From Betaproteobacteria bacterium (lineage in GTDB: Bacteria; Pseudomonadota; Gammaproteobacteria; Burkholderiales; SG8-41), in NCBI GenBank assembly GCA_025356695.1, contig JANXSE010000125.1, forward strand, positions 1-51,617: 51,617 nucleotides of DNA, in the 5' to 3' direction. Positions 25,420-37,724 of the stretch are shown here, piece by piece (positions within the stretch are counted from its first letter, which is position 1; the number at the start of each line of letters is the position of its first letter). Position numbers and translations under genes: made by a program. The notes under the pieces were generated by a model. It was not told the DNA's origin, made no database searches, and worked only from the letters and a program-made list of their open reading frames with translations.

Positions 25420-27420
25420 TTAAACCGAGCCGCTCAACAACAAAGACAGCAGCAAAAGAATGCCGATGATCATGGCGAACGCGTAGTGATAAATATATCC
25501 GGACTGGAACTGGCGTATTACCGTTGATCCCCAGCCAATGACCCGCGCAGAACCATTGACGAAAAAGCCGTCGATGATGGCGATGTCACCGATCTTCCAC
25601 AAGCCGCCGCCGAGCCCGCGGGCACCGTCAGCGAAGAGCCAGCTATACAGACGGTCAAAACCGTATTTGTCGTCAAGGATGCGCACAATGAAGCCGAGTT
25701 TGCTGCGCAAGACTGCAGGCAGCTCCGGATTGACGATATACAGGTAGAACGCGCTGCCCGCCCCCGCCAGCGCCAGCGCAAACGGCAGCGTCGTGAAGCT
25801 GTGCAGGATCATCGGTACGATGCCGTGGAATTCCTCGGCCAGTTTGGCAATTCCCTCGTGCTCCGGGGCAATGAAAATCGAGGCGCCAAAGTAGTCGCCA
25901 AATACCACCGACCCGAGCAACCAGCCGGCGCAGACCGACGGGATCGCCAGCAGTATCAGCGGAATCGTGACGACCAGTGGCGATTCGTGCGGCGTGCCGC
26001 CGTGTCCATGATCATCTTGGCCGTGCCCGTGGCTGGCGTGCGTATCGAAACGTTCCTTGCCGTGGAATGCATAGAACACCAGCCGGAACGAGTAGAAGCC
26101 GCCAGCGAAAACAGCGCCCAGTGCCGCCAGCAATGCGAATGTCGATCCCGGCACACCCGCGGCCTGCGCCGCGTGCACCGCTTCAATAATAGTGTCTTTG
26201 GAGAAGAACCCGGCAAACGGCGGCAGGCCGGCATTGGCCCAGGCACCAATCAGCATGGTCAGATAGGTCACCGGCAGATATTTGCGCAATCCGCCCATTT
26301 TGCGCATGTCCTGCTCGTGGTGCATGGCGATGATCACCGAACCGGCACCGAGGAACAACACCGCCTTGAAGAACGCGTGGGTGACGAGGTGGAACATCGC
26401 GGCCGAATAGGCCGAGGCGCCGAGCGCCATCGTCATGTAGCCGAGCTGCGACAGGGTTGAATAGGCAACGACGCGTTTGATGTCGAATTGCGTCATTGCG
26501 ATCAAGGCCATGAAGAAGGTCGTAATCGCACCGATGACCAGCACAAAAGACAAAGCAGTCTGCGACAACTCGAACAGTGGCGACATGCGCGACACCATGA
26601 AGATGCCGGCAGTGACCATGGTAGCAGCGTGGATCAGCGCAGAGATCGGGGTCGGGCCTTCCATCGAATCGGGTAACCAGACATGCAGCGGAAACTGCGC
26701 GCTTTTGCCCATGGCACCGACGAACAAGAGGATACAGGTCACTGTCAGCAGCGACCATGCATGTCCCGGGAAAATCTCGATGGTGTTGGCGGCCAGCGTC
26801 GGGGCCTGTTCGAACACCTTGGCATAATCGAGCGTGCCGAAATACATCAGCACCAATGCAATGCCGAGCAGAAAGCCGAAGTCGCCGACACGGTTGACCA
26901 GAAATGCCTTGAGATTGGCGTAGATCGCTGTTGGTCGCGTATACCAGAAACCGATCAGCAGGTAAGACACCAGACCCACTGCCTCCCAGCCGAAGAAGAG
27001 CTGCAGGAAGTTGTTCGACATCACCAGCATCAGCATCGAAAACGTGAACAGCGAGATGTAACTGAAGAAACGGTTGTAACCCGGATCTTCATGCATGTAG
27101 CCGATGGTGTAGACATGCACCATCAGAGACACGAAGGTTACCACCAGCATCATGGTCGCCGACAATTGGTCTATCAGGAAACCCACCTCGAAATGCGCCG
27201 TTTCGCTTTCCAGCCATGTGTAAAGCGCGCCGTTAAAGGTGTGGCCATCGAGCACGTCCTTGAACACCATTCCCGCGGCAACCACCGAAACGAGCATGAG
27301 CAGTATGGTCACCGAGTGTGCCATGCGGTTGCTGATCTTGCGGCACAGCAGGCCGGACAACAGTGCCCCCGCCAGCGGTGCCAGCGGAACAAGCAGGTAG
27401 AGTTTTTGCATCGACGTCAC
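25420..27420 (-). CDS. nuoL: NADH-quinone oxidoreductase subunit L
   Basis: 666 residues, the largest antiporter-like subunit, with about 16 helices including the long C-terminal lateral helix. GWEAVGLVSYLLIGFW carries the conserved helix-5 Glu, and HVWLPDSMEGPTPISALIHAATMV and YSTLSQLGYM are diagnostic. A His-rich loop (ASHGHGQDDHGHGG) around residues 455-470 is typical of betaproteobacterial NuoL. The likely start is GTG at 27420, 8 nt after AAAGG; an ATG three codons later (27411) is possible but its Shine-Dalgarno spacing is poor. Confidence 0.97.
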   Translation of the reverse strand: MTSMQKLYLLVPLAPLAGALLSGLLCRKISNRMAHSVTILLMLVSVVAAGMVFKDVLDGHTFNGALYTWLESETAHFEVGFLIDQLSATMMLVVTFVSLMVHVYTIGYMHEDPGYNRFFSYISLFTFSMLMLVMSNNFLQLFFGWEAVGLVSYLLIGFWYTRPTAIYANLKAFLVNRVGDFGFLLGIALVLMYFGTLDYAKVFEQAPTLAANTIEIFPGHAWSLLTVTCILLFVGAMGKSAQFPLHVWLPDSMEGPTPISALIHAATMVTAGIFMVSRMSPLFELSQTALSFVLVIGAITTFFMALIAMTQFDIKRVVAYSTLSQLGYMTMALGASAYSAAMFHLVTHAFFKAVLFLGAGSVIIAMHHEQDMRKMGGLRKYLPVTYLTMLIGAWANAGLPPFAGFFSKDTIIEAVHAAQAAGVPGSTFALLAALGAVFAGGFYSFRLVFYAFHGKERFDTHASHGHGQDDHGHGGTPHESPLVVTIPLILLAIPSVCAGWLLGSVVFGDYFGASIFIAPEHEGIAKLAEEFHGIVPMILHSFTTLPFALALAGAGSAFYLYIVNPELPAVLRSKLGFIVRILDDKYGFDRLYSWLFADGARGLGGGLWKIGDIAIIDGFFVNGSARVIGWGSTVIRQFQSGYIYHYAFAMIIGILLLLSLLLSGSV

Positions 27421-27424
27421 GGCA

Positions 27425-27730
27425 TCAACCTTTCAAACTGTCGAGGTCTTCGACGTCGATGGTCTGCAGATTGCGGAACAACACAACCAGAATCGCCAGA
27501 CCAATCGCCGATTCGGCAGCCGCAACCGTGAGGATGAAGAAGACGAAAATCTGGCCGGCCGGATCCCCCAGATAATGTGAGAACGCGACGAAGTTCATAT
27601 TCACCGCAAGCAACATCAGTTCGATCGCCATCAACAGGATGATGACGTTCCGGCGGTTCAGGAATATCCCGACCACGCTGACCGCGAACAGAATCGCGCC
27701 CAACACCAGATAATGCTGCAATGAAACCAA
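27425..27730 (-). CDS. nuoK: NADH-quinone oxidoreductase subunit K
   Basis: 101 residues, three helices. [20 protein letters not shown] contains the conserved helix-2 Glu, and [19 protein letters not shown] the helix-3 Glu. The only start giving full homology is TTG at 27730 (TTGGTTTCATTG), with GAGGGG upstream. A 112-nt gap without coding content separates it from nuoJ, longer than other spacings in this operon. Confidence 0.95.
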   Translation of the reverse strand: MVSLQHYLVLGAILFAVSVVGIFLNRRNVIILLMAIELMLLAVNMNFVAFSHYLGDPAGQIFVFFILTVAAAESAIGLAILVVLFRNLQTIDVEDLDSLKG

Positions 27731-27842
27731 TCGCTTCCCCTCTTAACTGCAGAATCCCGGACTGCGGCGGTTCACCGGCGGAAAATGCCTGCTGCCGTCC
27801 CTGATCCTGATCGCTGCAATCGTAAATTCGCTCTTTGAAACC

Positions 27843-28445
27843 TCAATCCAGTCCGTTGTCGGCCGGCATGCTGACCATGCGCACGCGGTCCTGACGGCGC
27901 ACCTTGACCTGCTCCGCAGGGTCGACATACTTGTTCGGTTTGCGTTTGCGCAGCGTCAGCGCAATGGCGGCGACGATCGCCACCAGCAGAATCACCGCCG
28001 CAATTTCAAACGGATAAACATAATCGGTATAGAGCAAACGGCCGAGTTCGCGCGTATTACTGTAATTCGCCGGCAATTCCGGCGCCTGGAGCGCCCCGCG
28101 CGAGTAAAAGGTCCAAAGAACCGCGCTCATCTCCAGCGCCAGCAGAACCCCCACTACAGCCCCCACCGGCAGATAGCTCCAAAAGCCCTCGCGCAGTTTG
28201 ACCAGATTGATGTCGAGCATCATGACCACGAACAGGAACAGCACCATCACGGCACCGACATAAACCAGCACCAGCGTGATCGCCAGGAACTCGGCCTGCA
28301 ACTGTATCCACAGACCGGAAGACGTGAAGAACGCCAGCACCAGTAACAGCGCGGAATGCACGGGGTTCCGTGCTGTAATCACGCCACAGGCTGCTGCAAT
28401 CAGCACTGCCGAAAAAGCGTAAAAAAGAAAATCCTGAAATGTCAT
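27843..28445 (-). CDS. nuoJ: NADH-quinone oxidoreductase subunit J
   Basis: 200 residues, five helices. TARNPVHSALLLVLAFFTSSGLW and LVYVGAVMVLFLFVVMMLDI (the pi-bulge helix 3) identify NuoJ. ATG at 28445, 19 nt after the nuoI stop; a start 57 nt upstream would run into nuoI and adds a polar leader that is not homologous. Confidence 0.96.
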   Translation of the reverse strand: MTFQDFLFYAFSAVLIAAACGVITARNPVHSALLLVLAFFTSSGLWIQLQAEFLAITLVLVYVGAVMVLFLFVVMMLDINLVKLREGFWSYLPVGAVVGVLLALEMSAVLWTFYSRGALQAPELPANYSNTRELGRLLYTDYVYPFEIAAVILLVAIVAAIALTLRKRKPNKYVDPAEQVKVRRQDRVRMVSMPADNGLD

Positions 28446-28464
28446 GATGTGCCCGTCCAGCGCC

Positions 28465-28956
28465 TTATCGGTACGCCGCGTCGTCGGCGCGGTCTTTCGC
28501 AATCTGCTCTTCGTACATATCGCCGATCGCCAGCAGCATCGGCTTGGTATAGATCAAATCCCCGCGTTTTTCCCCGTGATATTCGAGGATCCGCGTTTCC
28601 ACGATCGAGTCGACCGGGCAGGATTCCTCGCAAAACCCGCAGAAAATGCATTTGGTCAGGTCGATGTCGTAACGCGTCGTACGGCGCGTGCCGTCGGTGC
28701 GCTGCTCGGATTCGATGGTGATGGCTAGCGCCGGGCAGACGGCCTCGCACAGCTTGCAGGCAATGCAGCGTTCCTCGCCGTTCGGATAGCGGCGTAGCGC
28801 GTGCAGGCCGCGGAAACGCGGCGACTGCGGTGTCTTTTCTTCCGGGAACTGCACGGTGATCTTGCGCCGGAAAAGGTGGCGCCCGGTCATCATCATGCCT
28901 TTGACCAGTTCGAACAGCAGGAATGTGCGGAAGAAATCCTGGATACGGGTGATCAT
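28465..28956 (-). CDS. nuoI: NADH-quinone oxidoreductase subunit I
   Basis: 163 residues of the 8Fe ferredoxin type. Two [4Fe-4S] clusters (N6a/N6b) are bound by [12 protein letters not shown] and [12 protein letters not shown], and carry electrons from NuoG to NuoB. The N-terminal amphipathic helix ([18 protein letters not shown]) lies on the membrane. It begins 4 nt after nuoH. Confidence 0.97.
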   Translation of the reverse strand: MITRIQDFFRTFLLFELVKGMMMTGRHLFRRKITVQFPEEKTPQSPRFRGLHALRRYPNGEERCIACKLCEAVCPALAITIESEQRTDGTRRTTRYDIDLTKCIFCGFCEESCPVDSIVETRILEYHGEKRGDLIYTKPMLLAIGDMYEEQIAKDRADDAAYR

Positions 28957-28960
28957 CGTG

Positions 28961-30118
28961 TTATCTCCACCATATCCACAGCGGCGTCTGGGTCCAGATG
29001 CCGACGACTATGATCCACACAATGGTGATTGGTATGAAAACTTTCCAGCCCAGTCGCATGATCTGGTCATAGCGATAGCGCGGGAATGTCGCGCGGAACC
29101 AGATGAAACTCGACAGCACCAGAAAAAGTTTGAGAAAGAGCCAGCCGGAACAACCCGCCGCCAGCCACTGCATGCCGATTGCATCGGCAAACGCCAGCGG
29201 AACCGGCGACAACCAGCCGCCGAGGAACATGATCGAACACATCGTCGAGACGAGGATCATGTTGCCGTATTCTGCAAGGAAGAACACCGCGAACGTCATG
29301 CCTGAATATTCGACATGGAAACCGGCAACGATTTCCGATTCCCCTTCGGCGACGTCAAACGGCGCCCGGTTTATCTCCGCCACACCCGCTATCAAATAGA
29401 CTAGGAAGAACGGAAACAACGGTATAACGTACCAGTTGAAAACGCCGTAATTGCCGCTTTGCCCTTTGACGATTTCCACCAGATTCAGGCTTTGCGAAGC
29501 CATCAACACGCCGACCAGCGCGAAACCCATCGCGATTTCGTAAGAAACGATCTGCGCTGCCGAACGCAACGCGCCGAGAAAGGCATATTTCGAATTCGAT
29601 GCCCAGCCGGCGATGATGATGCCGTAGACGCCCATCGACGTAATCGCCATCACGTAAAGAAGGCCGGCGTCGATATTGGCAAGAACCATTTCCGGACCAA
29701 ACGGCACCACCGCCCAGGCAGCCAGCGCCGGCATCAAGGCCATCACCGGCGCGATCACAAACAGGAATTTGTTGGACCCGGTCGGGACGATGATTTCCTT
29801 CATCAACAGCTTGAGGCCGTCGGCAATCGGCTGGGCGATGCCGCCCAGCCAGCGGATGCCGAAGAAGGTGACGCGGTTGGGCCCGATGCGTATCTGCATC
29901 CAGCCGATCAGTTTGCGTTCCCACAAGGTCGTGTAGGCAATACCGAGCATCAATGGCAGGACGATACAAACAATCAGCGCCAAAGTTTTGATCACCAGCA
30001 GCAAAGCATCCAGCACCTGCGGCGCGGCGTCCTGACCAACCATACCGATAACGACAGCGGCAACAAAGCCCCAGATCCAGCTGCCGAATGAAATTACGGG
30101 TTGAAGTAGCGCGCTCAC
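28961..30118 (-). CDS. nuoH: NADH-quinone oxidoreductase subunit H
   Basis: 385 residues, eight helices; it builds most of the quinone chamber. [32 protein letters not shown] and [23 protein letters not shown] give the conserved acidic loop near the quinone site. GTG start at 30118, overlapping the nuoG TGA (GTGA). Confidence 0.97.
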   Translation of the reverse strand: MSALLQPVISFGSWIWGFVAAVVIGMVGQDAAPQVLDALLLVIKTLALIVCIVLPLMLGIAYTTLWERKLIGWMQIRIGPNRVTFFGIRWLGGIAQPIADGLKLLMKEIIVPTGSNKFLFVIAPVMALMPALAAWAVVPFGPEMVLANIDAGLLYVMAITSMGVYGIIIAGWASNSKYAFLGALRSAAQIVSYEIAMGFALVGVLMASQSLNLVEIVKGQSGNYGVFNWYVIPLFPFFLVYLIAGVAEINRAPFDVAEGESEIVAGFHVEYSGMTFAVFFLAEYGNMILVSTMCSIMFLGGWLSPVPLAFADAIGMQWLAAGCSGWLFLKLFLVLSSFIWFRATFPRYRYDQIMRLGWKVFIPITIVWIIVVGIWTQTPLWIWWR

Positions 30119-32466
30119 ACGGCCACCTTTTGTGCTTCGGCAATCCGCGCGGCGGTCAAGCCATCAAATAATCCACCGAGATCGGCTACTGCCGGATGCC
30201 CGGCCGGCAGGCGGATGCAACCATTGGGTATTTTGTCATTGAGTTTCACAGCCATAACAGCCGCACCGCCACCCTGCGAAAGACTGATACTGTCGCCGTC
30301 ATGCAAGCCCAATGTGGCAAACATCGGGGCGTTAAGTTCCACCACGGGTAATGCGCCCACACGCGTTTTTTGCAGAGACGGTGCGCGCCGCACGATGGCA
30401 TCGGCCTGATAGCTCGAAATCTCCCCGATCCGTTCGATATCCGCCGGCGCCGCAGCGGCTGATTTGGCGGGCTTTGCACTCAACCTGTTATTGAGGCGAT
30501 CGGCCACATTGCCGTCGCCGATGGCATCCTTGCGCACGGCTTCACTGCTGTCGTAGTCGAATCCCGCCGCGCCGACGAGATTGCCGAGGACGCGCAACAC
30601 CTTCCAGGCCGGACGGGTTTCCGCCAGCGGAAGCACCACACCGCTGAAACTTTGCACACGCCCTTCCGTGCTGACAAACGTGCCCGAAGTTTCTGTAAAG
30701 GGCGCAATTGGCAACATGGCATGCGCGTATTCAAGCGCCTGATGCTGATAGGGCGACAGCGCAACGACGAAATCGGCCTGCTTCATTGCCGCCGTGGCCT
30801 GCGCGGCATCATAGGCGTCGAGTTCCGGTTCGGCGCCAAGCAAAACATAGGCTTTGAGCGGTTTTTCCAGCATTTGCCGCGCGTTAAGACCCACCACGGA
30901 CGTCGCCGCCGCAAGGTAACCGCCGACACTATTGGCGGCCTCGCCAAGGAACCCAAATTTTGCGCCGAGCAGATCGGCAAGTTTTTGCACCAGCCAATGC
31001 AACTGCGCAACCGAAGAATGGTGCTGCGCCATATTACCAAGCCATAGTGCAACGTTTTTTCCCGAGCTCAAACTATTGGCAATGGCCAGCGCCGGTGCAC
31101 CCACCTCTGCCGCGGGCACATCGGCCGGCACCGCAACGCCCCTGACCTGCGCAACCGCGCAGATTACCGACGCCAGCGCCGCAGCCATCTTTGACGGCGC
31201 GACGATCGCCTTGCCGGCGATACGCATCAGTAAATCGTCGTCGACCGGATTAATCAGATTCAGTTCAAGCTGTTTTTTGCCGGCCTGGCGCAAACGCAGT
31301 GCCAGCAGCGGGTGATCATTGCGCAGAGAACTGCCGATCACGAGCACGCGGTCGAGTTGCGCAATATCGGCCACCGCCATGCCCAGCCATGGTGCGCCCT
31401 GCAACACCGCATCGGCCTCGAAACCGGATTGGTGCGTGCGGAAATCGATATTTTCAGAGCCGAGTGCGCGCACCAGTTTTTGCAGCAGGTAGAGTTCCTC
31501 GACCGTCTGGTGCGGCGTTGCCAGCGCGCCGATTTGATCGGCGCCGCTGCGATCGCGTACTGCACGCAGGCCTTTGGCGACAAACTCCAGCGCGACCTGC
31601 CAGTCCACTTCGGCCCAGGCGCCGTTTTGCTTGATCATCGGCTTGACCAGGCGGCTGGCGGCGTTCAGGCCCTCATAGGCGAAGCGATCTTTGTCCGACA
31701 ACCAGCATTCGTTGACCGCCTCGTTTTCCCGCGGCAACACGCGCATGACCCGGTTCTGTTTCACCTGCACCGTCAGGTTCGAACCCAGTCCGCAATGCGG
31801 ACTGACCGAGGGACGGCGCGTCAGTTCCCAGGTACGTGCGCTGTAGCGGAACGGCTTGGAGGTCAAGGCACCGACCGGGCACAAATCGATGGAGTTGCCA
31901 GACAGCTCCGAATCCACAGTCTTGCCGACAAAAGCAATGATTTCCGAATGCTCGCCGCGGCCGATCATGCCGAGTTCCATGATGCCGGCGATTTCCTGCC
32001 CGAAGCGCACACAGCGCGTGCAATGGATGCAGCGCGTCATGTCAGTTGAAATCAGCGGACCGAGGTCCTTGTTGTTGACGATGCGCTTGGGTTCGTCGTA
32101 ACGGGAACCGCTGCCGCCGTAACCGACCGCGAGATCCTGTAACTGACACTCGCCGCCCTGGTCACAGATCGGGCAGTCGAGCGGATGATTGATGAGCAGA
32201 AATTCCATCACGCCTTTTTGCGCAGTGACGGCCTGATCGGAATGCGTCTGCACCTTCATGCCGTTGGTCACCGGCGTCGCGCAGGCCGGCAGCGGCTTGG
32301 GCGCCTTCTCGACCTGCACGAGGCACATCCGGCAGTTCGCCGCGATGGAAAGTTTTTTGTGATAGCAGAAATGCGGAATATAGATGTTCGCCTGGTGCGC
32401 CGCATCCATTACGGTGCTGCCGTCAGCGACTTCCAGTTTCTTGCCGTCGATTTCGATTTCGAGCAT
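30115..32466 (-). CDS. nuoG: NADH-quinone oxidoreductase subunit G
   Basis: 783 residues. The N-terminus is a [2Fe-2S] ferredoxin domain ([16 protein letters not shown]), followed by [10 protein letters not shown] and [11 protein letters not shown] for the N4/N5 region and a molybdopterin-oxidoreductase-like C-terminal domain. The ATG at 32466 ([10 protein letters not shown]) is chosen; a longer frame upstream overlaps nuoF and is not homologous. It starts 11 nt after nuoF and overlaps nuoH by 4 nt. Confidence 0.96.
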   Translation of the reverse strand: MLEIEIDGKKLEVADGSTVMDAAHQANIYIPHFCYHKKLSIAANCRMCLVQVEKAPKPLPACATPVTNGMKVQTHSDQAVTAQKGVMEFLLINHPLDCPICDQGGECQLQDLAVGYGGSGSRYDEPKRIVNNKDLGPLISTDMTRCIHCTRCVRFGQEIAGIMELGMIGRGEHSEIIAFVGKTVDSELSGNSIDLCPVGALTSKPFRYSARTWELTRRPSVSPHCGLGSNLTVQVKQNRVMRVLPRENEAVNECWLSDKDRFAYEGLNAASRLVKPMIKQNGAWAEVDWQVALEFVAKGLRAVRDRSGADQIGALATPHQTVEELYLLQKLVRALGSENIDFRTHQSGFEADAVLQGAPWLGMAVADIAQLDRVLVIGSSLRNDHPLLALRLRQAGKKQLELNLINPVDDDLLMRIAGKAIVAPSKMAAALASVICAVAQVRGVAVPADVPAAEVGAPALAIANSLSSGKNVALWLGNMAQHHSSVAQLHWLVQKLADLLGAKFGFLGEAANSVGGYLAAATSVVGLNARQMLEKPLKAYVLLGAEPELDAYDAAQATAAMKQADFVVALSPYQHQALEYAHAMLPIAPFTETSGTFVSTEGRVQSFSGVVLPLAETRPAWKVLRVLGNLVGAAGFDYDSSEAVRKDAIGDGNVADRLNNRLSAKPAKSAAAAPADIERIGEISSYQADAIVRRAPSLQKTRVGALPVVELNAPMFATLGLHDGDSISLSQGGGAAVMAVKLNDKIPNGCIRLPAGHPAVADLGGLFDGLTAARIAEAQKVAV

Positions 32467-32477
32467 GGCGTTCCGCG

Positions 32478-33790
<1,313 letters not shown>

Positions 33791-33791
<1 letters not shown>

Positions 33792-34279
33792 TATTTGAGC
33801 TCCTCGATCAGCTTGTCGAGCTTGTCGGCGGTCATTGCGCACAACATGCGCTTGTTGTTCTGAATCAGCACGGGCGCATCACCGCAGGCACCCATGCACT
33901 CCGCCTCCTTCAGCGTAAATGCGCCATCGGCGGTGGTTTCGCCGAAACCGATGCCGAGTTTTTTCTTGAGATGCTCGGCGGCATGCGTCGCGCCCTGCAA
34001 TGCGCAGGGCAGGTTCGTGCATATCGACAACTTGCAGCGGCCGACCGGCTTCAGATCGTACATGGTGTAAAAACTCGCCACTTCATATACGGCGATCGGC
34101 GGCATGCCGAGATAGGCGGCGACGAAGTCCATGGTGTCGTTCGCCAGCCAGCCCTTCTCGTCCTGCGCGATGGTCAACGCCGCCATCACCGCCGACTGTT
34201 TCTGCTCCGGCGGATATTTGGCAATCGCCTTGTCGATTTTTGCCAGCGACTCCGGGCTTAACTGCATCGGCGCATTCAT
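33791..34279 (-). CDS. nuoE: NADH-quinone oxidoreductase subunit E
   Basis: 162 residues with a thioredoxin-like [2Fe-2S] fold (cluster N1a). Ligands are Cys in CTNLPC and CMGACG. The N-terminal helical part ([21 protein letters not shown]) is typical. ATG at 34279 overlaps the nuoD TGA (ATGA). Confidence 0.97.
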
Positions 34280-35529
34280 CGGTCAATTTCTCCGAACACG
34301 ATTTCGATCGTGCCGATAATCGCCACGACGTCGGCGATCATGTGGCCGCGCGAAAGTTCGTCCATCGCCGCCAGATGCGTGAAGCTCGGCGAGCGTATCT
34401 TCATGCGGTAGGGTTTGTTGGCGCCGTCCGACATCATGTAGATGCCGAATTCGCCCTTCGGATGCTCGATACCCGCATAGGCCTCGCCCTCGGGCACGTG
34501 CATGCCTTCGGTGAACAGCTTGAAATGATGGATCAGCTCTTCCATGTTGGATTTCATGGCAAGGCGCGAAGGCGGCCCGATCTTGTGGTCCTCGACCATT
34601 ACGGGGCCGGTGTTCTTGCGCAGCCACTCGACACACTGCTTGATGATGCGGTTGGCCTGGCGCATTTCTTCGATGCGCACGAGGTAACGGTCATAGCAGT
34701 CGCCGTTCACACCGACCGGAATATCGAAATCCATCCGGTCATAAACTTCATAGGGCTGGTTCTTGCGCAGATCCCACGCAATGCCCGAACCGCGCAGCAT
34801 CGGCCCCGTGAAACCCAGCGCGTAAGCGCGTTCCGGCGACACCACGCCGATACCCACGGTGCGCTGCTTCCAGATACGGTTGTCGGTCAGCAGGGTTTCG
34901 TATTCGTCGACGCACTTGGGAAAACGATTGGCAAAATCCTCGATGAAATCAAGCACCGATCCCTGGCGGTTGGCGTTGAGGTCGCGCGTCGCCCGTTCGT
35001 TATGGATCCGGGTTGCGGTGTATTGCGGCATCGTATCCGGCAGATCACGATACACACCGCCAGGACGGTAGTACGCTGCGTGCATGCGCGCGCCGGACAC
35101 TGCTTCGTAGACATCGAACAGATCTTCGCGTTCGCGGAAGCAATACAGAAACATGGTCATCGCGCCCAGATCAAGGCCGTGACAACCCAGCCCCAGCAGG
35201 TGCGCGAGAATGCGTGTGATTTCGTCGAACATCACGCGGATATACTGCGCGCGCAACGGCACCTGGATGCCGAGCAGTTTCTCGACTGCCAGCACGTAGG
35301 CATGCTCGTTGCACATCATCGTGCAGTAATCGAGCCGGTCCATGTACGGAACCGACTGCAGGAAAGTACGGTGTTCGGCCAGTTTTTCGGTCGCGCGGTG
35401 CAACAGGCCGATATGCGGATCGGCGCGCACAATCGTTTCACCATCCAGCTCCAGCACCAGGCGCAAAACGCCATGCGCGGCTGGATGCTGCGGCCCGAAG
35501 TTCATCGTGTAGTTACGGATATCAGCCAT
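34276..35529 (-). CDS. nuoD: NADH-quinone oxidoreductase subunit D
   Basis: 417 residues, the 49-kDa-type subunit lining the quinone site. [14 protein letters not shown] gives the conserved quinone-site His, with [21 protein letters not shown] and the C-terminal [18 protein letters not shown]. It is two nucleotides after nuoC. Confidence 0.97.
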   Translation of the reverse strand: MADIRNYTMNFGPQHPAAHGVLRLVLELDGETIVRADPHIGLLHRATEKLAEHRTFLQSVPYMDRLDYCTMMCNEHAYVLAVEKLLGIQVPLRAQYIRVMFDEITRILAHLLGLGCHGLDLGAMTMFLYCFREREDLFDVYEAVSGARMHAAYYRPGGVYRDLPDTMPQYTATRIHNERATRDLNANRQGSVLDFIEDFANRFPKCVDEYETLLTDNRIWKQRTVGIGVVSPERAYALGFTGPMLRGSGIAWDLRKNQPYEVYDRMDFDIPVGVNGDCYDRYLVRIEEMRQANRIIKQCVEWLRKNTGPVMVEDHKIGPPSRLAMKSNMEELIHHFKLFTEGMHVPEGEAYAGIEHPKGEFGIYMMSDGANKPYRMKIRSPSFTHLAAMDELSRGHMIADVVAIIGTIEIVFGEIDR

Positions 35530-35531
35530 GT

Positions 35532-36146
35532 TTAACCCTTGCTGAACCCTGCGCCACCCGCGTAGTTTTCTTCGCGCACGATACGCGGCGTGATTTCACG
35601 CGGATCGATGGTGACAGGCTGGTAAATGACGCGGCGCTGATCCGGGTCATAGCGCATTTCGACGTTGCCGGAAATCGGGAAGTCCTTACGAAACGGATGT
35701 CCGATGAAACCGTAGTCGGTCAGAATGCGGCGCAAATCCGGATGCCCGTTGAAAATAATGCCGAACAGGTCGAAGGTCTCGCGCTCGAACCAGTTGGCCG
35801 AAGCCCAGACCCCCACCACCGAATCGACCATCGGCATGTCGTCATTGGGGGCAAACACCCTGACGCGCAGGCGACGGTTCTTGCTGACGCTGAGGAGATG
35901 GTAAACGGCGGCAAACCTGGCACCTTCCCAGCGGCCGTCGCCATAGGTCTTGAAATCGAGCCCGCAAACATCGATCAACTGCTCGAAACACAGCTCAGGG
36001 TCGTCGCGCAATGCGGTCATGGCATCAACCATGTTCTCCGCCTTGAGGGTGACCGTCACCTCGCCGAGCGCATCGACGATGGCGCTGGCGCGATCGCCCA
36101 ACAAGACCTTGACCCGTTCAGCCAGAATTTCGGTGCGCGCTGTCAT
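35532..36146 (-). CDS. nuoC: NADH-quinone oxidoreductase subunit C
   Basis: 204 residues, the 30-kDa-type subunit. [38 protein letters not shown] is the complex I 30-kDa signature. It is a separate protein rather than a NuoCD fusion, as usual in betaproteobacteria. Its ATG directly abuts the nuoB stop. Confidence 0.97.
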   Translation of the reverse strand: MTARTEILAERVKVLLGDRASAIVDALGEVTVTLKAENMVDAMTALRDDPELCFEQLIDVCGLDFKTYGDGRWEGARFAAVYHLLSVSKNRRLRVRVFAPNDDMPMVDSVVGVWASANWFERETFDLFGIIFNGHPDLRRILTDYGFIGHPFRKDFPISGNVEMRYDPDQRRVIYQPVTIDPREITPRIVREENYAGGAGFSKG

Positions 36147-36629
36147 TTATCGTGCAATCGTGTTGGTGCGTTTGATCTTGTTTTGCAGCTGAATGATGCC
36201 GTAAAGCAGCGCTTCCGCGGTCGGCGGACAGCCCGGCACGTAAATATCGACCGGAATGATGCGATCGCAACCGCGCACAACCGAGTAGGAATAGTGGTAA
36301 TAACCGCCGCCGTTCGCGCAGGAGCCCATCGATAACACCCAGCGCGGCTCGGCCATCAGGTCGTAAACCTTGCGCAGCGCCGGCGCCATCTTGTTGCACA
36401 AGGTTCCGGCAACGATCATGACGTCGGACTGGCGGGGACTCGGCCGGAACACGATGCCAAAGCGGTCGAGGTCGTAGCGCGACGCACCCGCATGCATCAT
36501 TTCGATCGCGCAGCAGGCCAGACCGAAAGTCACCGGCCACATCGAACCGGTGCGGGTCCAGTTGATAAGCGTATCAACCGTGGTGGTCAGGTAGCCCTGC
36601 TGCATCAACGCCGCGTCATTCGCGCCCAT
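36147..36629 (-). CDS. nuoB: NADH-quinone oxidoreductase subunit B
   Basis: 160 residues. Ligands of terminal cluster N2 are present: the tandem Cys of [11 protein letters not shown], the Cys of MGSCANGGG and that of [14 protein letters not shown]. The ATG at 36629 is preferred over a GTG two codons upstream. Instead of following nuoA directly, nuoB is separated from it by frdABCD and a methyltransferase gene, and has its own predicted promoter. Confidence 0.97.
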   Translation of the reverse strand: MGANDAALMQQGYLTTTVDTLINWTRTGSMWPVTFGLACCAIEMMHAGASRYDLDRFGIVFRPSPRQSDVMIVAGTLCNKMAPALRKVYDLMAEPRWVLSMGSCANGGGYYHYSYSVVRGCDRIIPVDIYVPGCPPTAEALLYGIIQLQNKIKRTNTIAR

Positions 36630-36750
36630 TAGCACTCCGATTCAACATGCCGCATCCAATTGAGCTTCGCCGCAGACGTTCGAAGAACACCGGCTTAAGA
36701 TCCTCTGCCACCAACATGCACGGGTAAATTTCATGCAAAAACATGTTGTG

Positions 36751-36780
36751 ATTCTACTCTCGGTCCGCACCGGGGGTCAA
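36751..36780 (-). promoter_or_regulatory. predicted sigma70 promoter upstream of nuoB
   Basis: Read on the minus strand, TTGACC (36780-36775), an 18-bp spacer and TAGAAT (36756-36751) give a good sigma70-like promoter. Transcription would start near 36744 with a leader of about 115 nt to the nuoB ATG. It lies in the 236-nt gap after the methyltransferase gene, which otherwise contains nothing recognisable. It would let nuoB-N be made independently of the FNR-type promoter before nuoA. Confidence 0.5.
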
Positions 36781-36865
36781 CGAAGAACATTGCGTTGTAT
36801 CAAACGCTTGCGCCACTGCCGCATTGCAATATCCGGAGCAAGATGTTACGCGCCCCCGCCCTTCG

Positions 36866-37627
36866 TCACAGCGATGGTTTGGCCGCGCGATGGCAACCGA
36901 TCATCCCCGCAAATACTGACTTCGCCGACACGTCGCAGTAGCCCAGTTCACGCAGCAAATCTGACAGTTCCCCGGCCGAATAAAACATCTCCAGCGCATT
37001 GATGAAGTATTTCTTGCAGTTCAGCGCCGACTCGTCGCTGCGAAAGAGAAACCCGGTAAACGCAAGACACATGCGCAGATAGGTGTAATACAGCTTCTCC
37101 ACCACTGGATTGGCCGGCCGCAGCATATCGCAATGATAAAAATGCCCTCCTGGCTTGAGCACGCGCAGTATTTCACTGAAAACAGTGCGCACGCGCAGGT
37201 GGCGCGAGGCAAACTGCAGTGTCACGACGTCAAAGTGGTTATCGGGAAACGGCAGCTTGTGCACGTCGCCAATCACGCTGTGAATATGAAAACCGCGGTC
37301 CGCGGCGCGCTGGCGGCCGACCGCCTGCATTTCCGCACTGCGGTCGATTGCATGCACTTCGAGCGTGGGCTCACGGCGCATCAACGCAATACCGATTGCG
37401 TTGGTGCCCGCGCAAACGTCAAGCGTTCTTTGATTTGGACGGACGTCGATGACCGACATGAATGCCTTGAGGAACTGGTTCCACAAACCAAGACTGGCGA
37501 CGTAATTCGCACGATCATAGTACGGCGCGACATCGGCGAAGACCTTGTTCAGTTCCTTCGTCCATACGATGTTGAAACGTTCCTCGCGAAGCTGCTCGCG
37601 AACGGCAATTGGCGGGGGTGGGCTCAT
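36866..37627 (-). CDS. UbiE/MenG-like SAM-dependent methyltransferase
   Basis: 253 residues. The N-terminal VFADVAPYYDRANYVASLGLWNQF matches the VFxxVAxxYDxxNxxxSxGxHxxW region of UbiE/MenG quinone C-methyltransferases. Acidic motif AIDRS (Asp95), DVHKLPFPDNHFDVVT, LRVLKPGG, MenG-like PVVEKLYYTYLRM and the C-terminal AGMIGCHRAAK follow in family order. Motif I is unusual: LDVCAGTNAIG in place of LDxAGGTGD, so the last Gly of the SAM loop is Asn. It lies 97 nt after frdD with a strong AAGGAGG 11 nt before the ATG, in an AT-rich gap that could hold a promoter. Its place beside fumarate reductase and complex I suggests modification of a respiratory quinone. The true substrate is unknown. Confidence 0.8.
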   Translation of the reverse strand: MSPPPPIAVREQLREERFNIVWTKELNKVFADVAPYYDRANYVASLGLWNQFLKAFMSVIDVRPNQRTLDVCAGTNAIGIALMRREPTLEVHAIDRSAEMQAVGRQRAADRGFHIHSVIGDVHKLPFPDNHFDVVTLQFASRHLRVRTVFSEILRVLKPGGHFYHCDMLRPANPVVEKLYYTYLRMCLAFTGFLFRSDESALNCKKYFINALEMFYSAGELSDLLRELGYCDVSAKSVFAGMIGCHRAAKPSL

Positions 37628-37724
37628 GGTTTGGGTAACCTCCTTAAAACGAATTCAAACTGCAATCTGATTTTATTTTTTTGAATCAAGCGGAATTACA
37701 ACAACGCCCTTGCGCCACAGTTTT

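Noticed and set aside
25961..26050. His-rich loop in nuoL as an unusual metal-binding insertion
   Set aside because: Comparable His-rich loops are usual in betaproteobacterial NuoL, so it is not notable here.
36866..37627. The methyltransferase as RquA, the rhodoquinone enzyme
   Set aside because: Its N-terminal and C-terminal motifs match UbiE/MenG, not RquA. Rhodoquinone therefore cannot be claimed from this gene.
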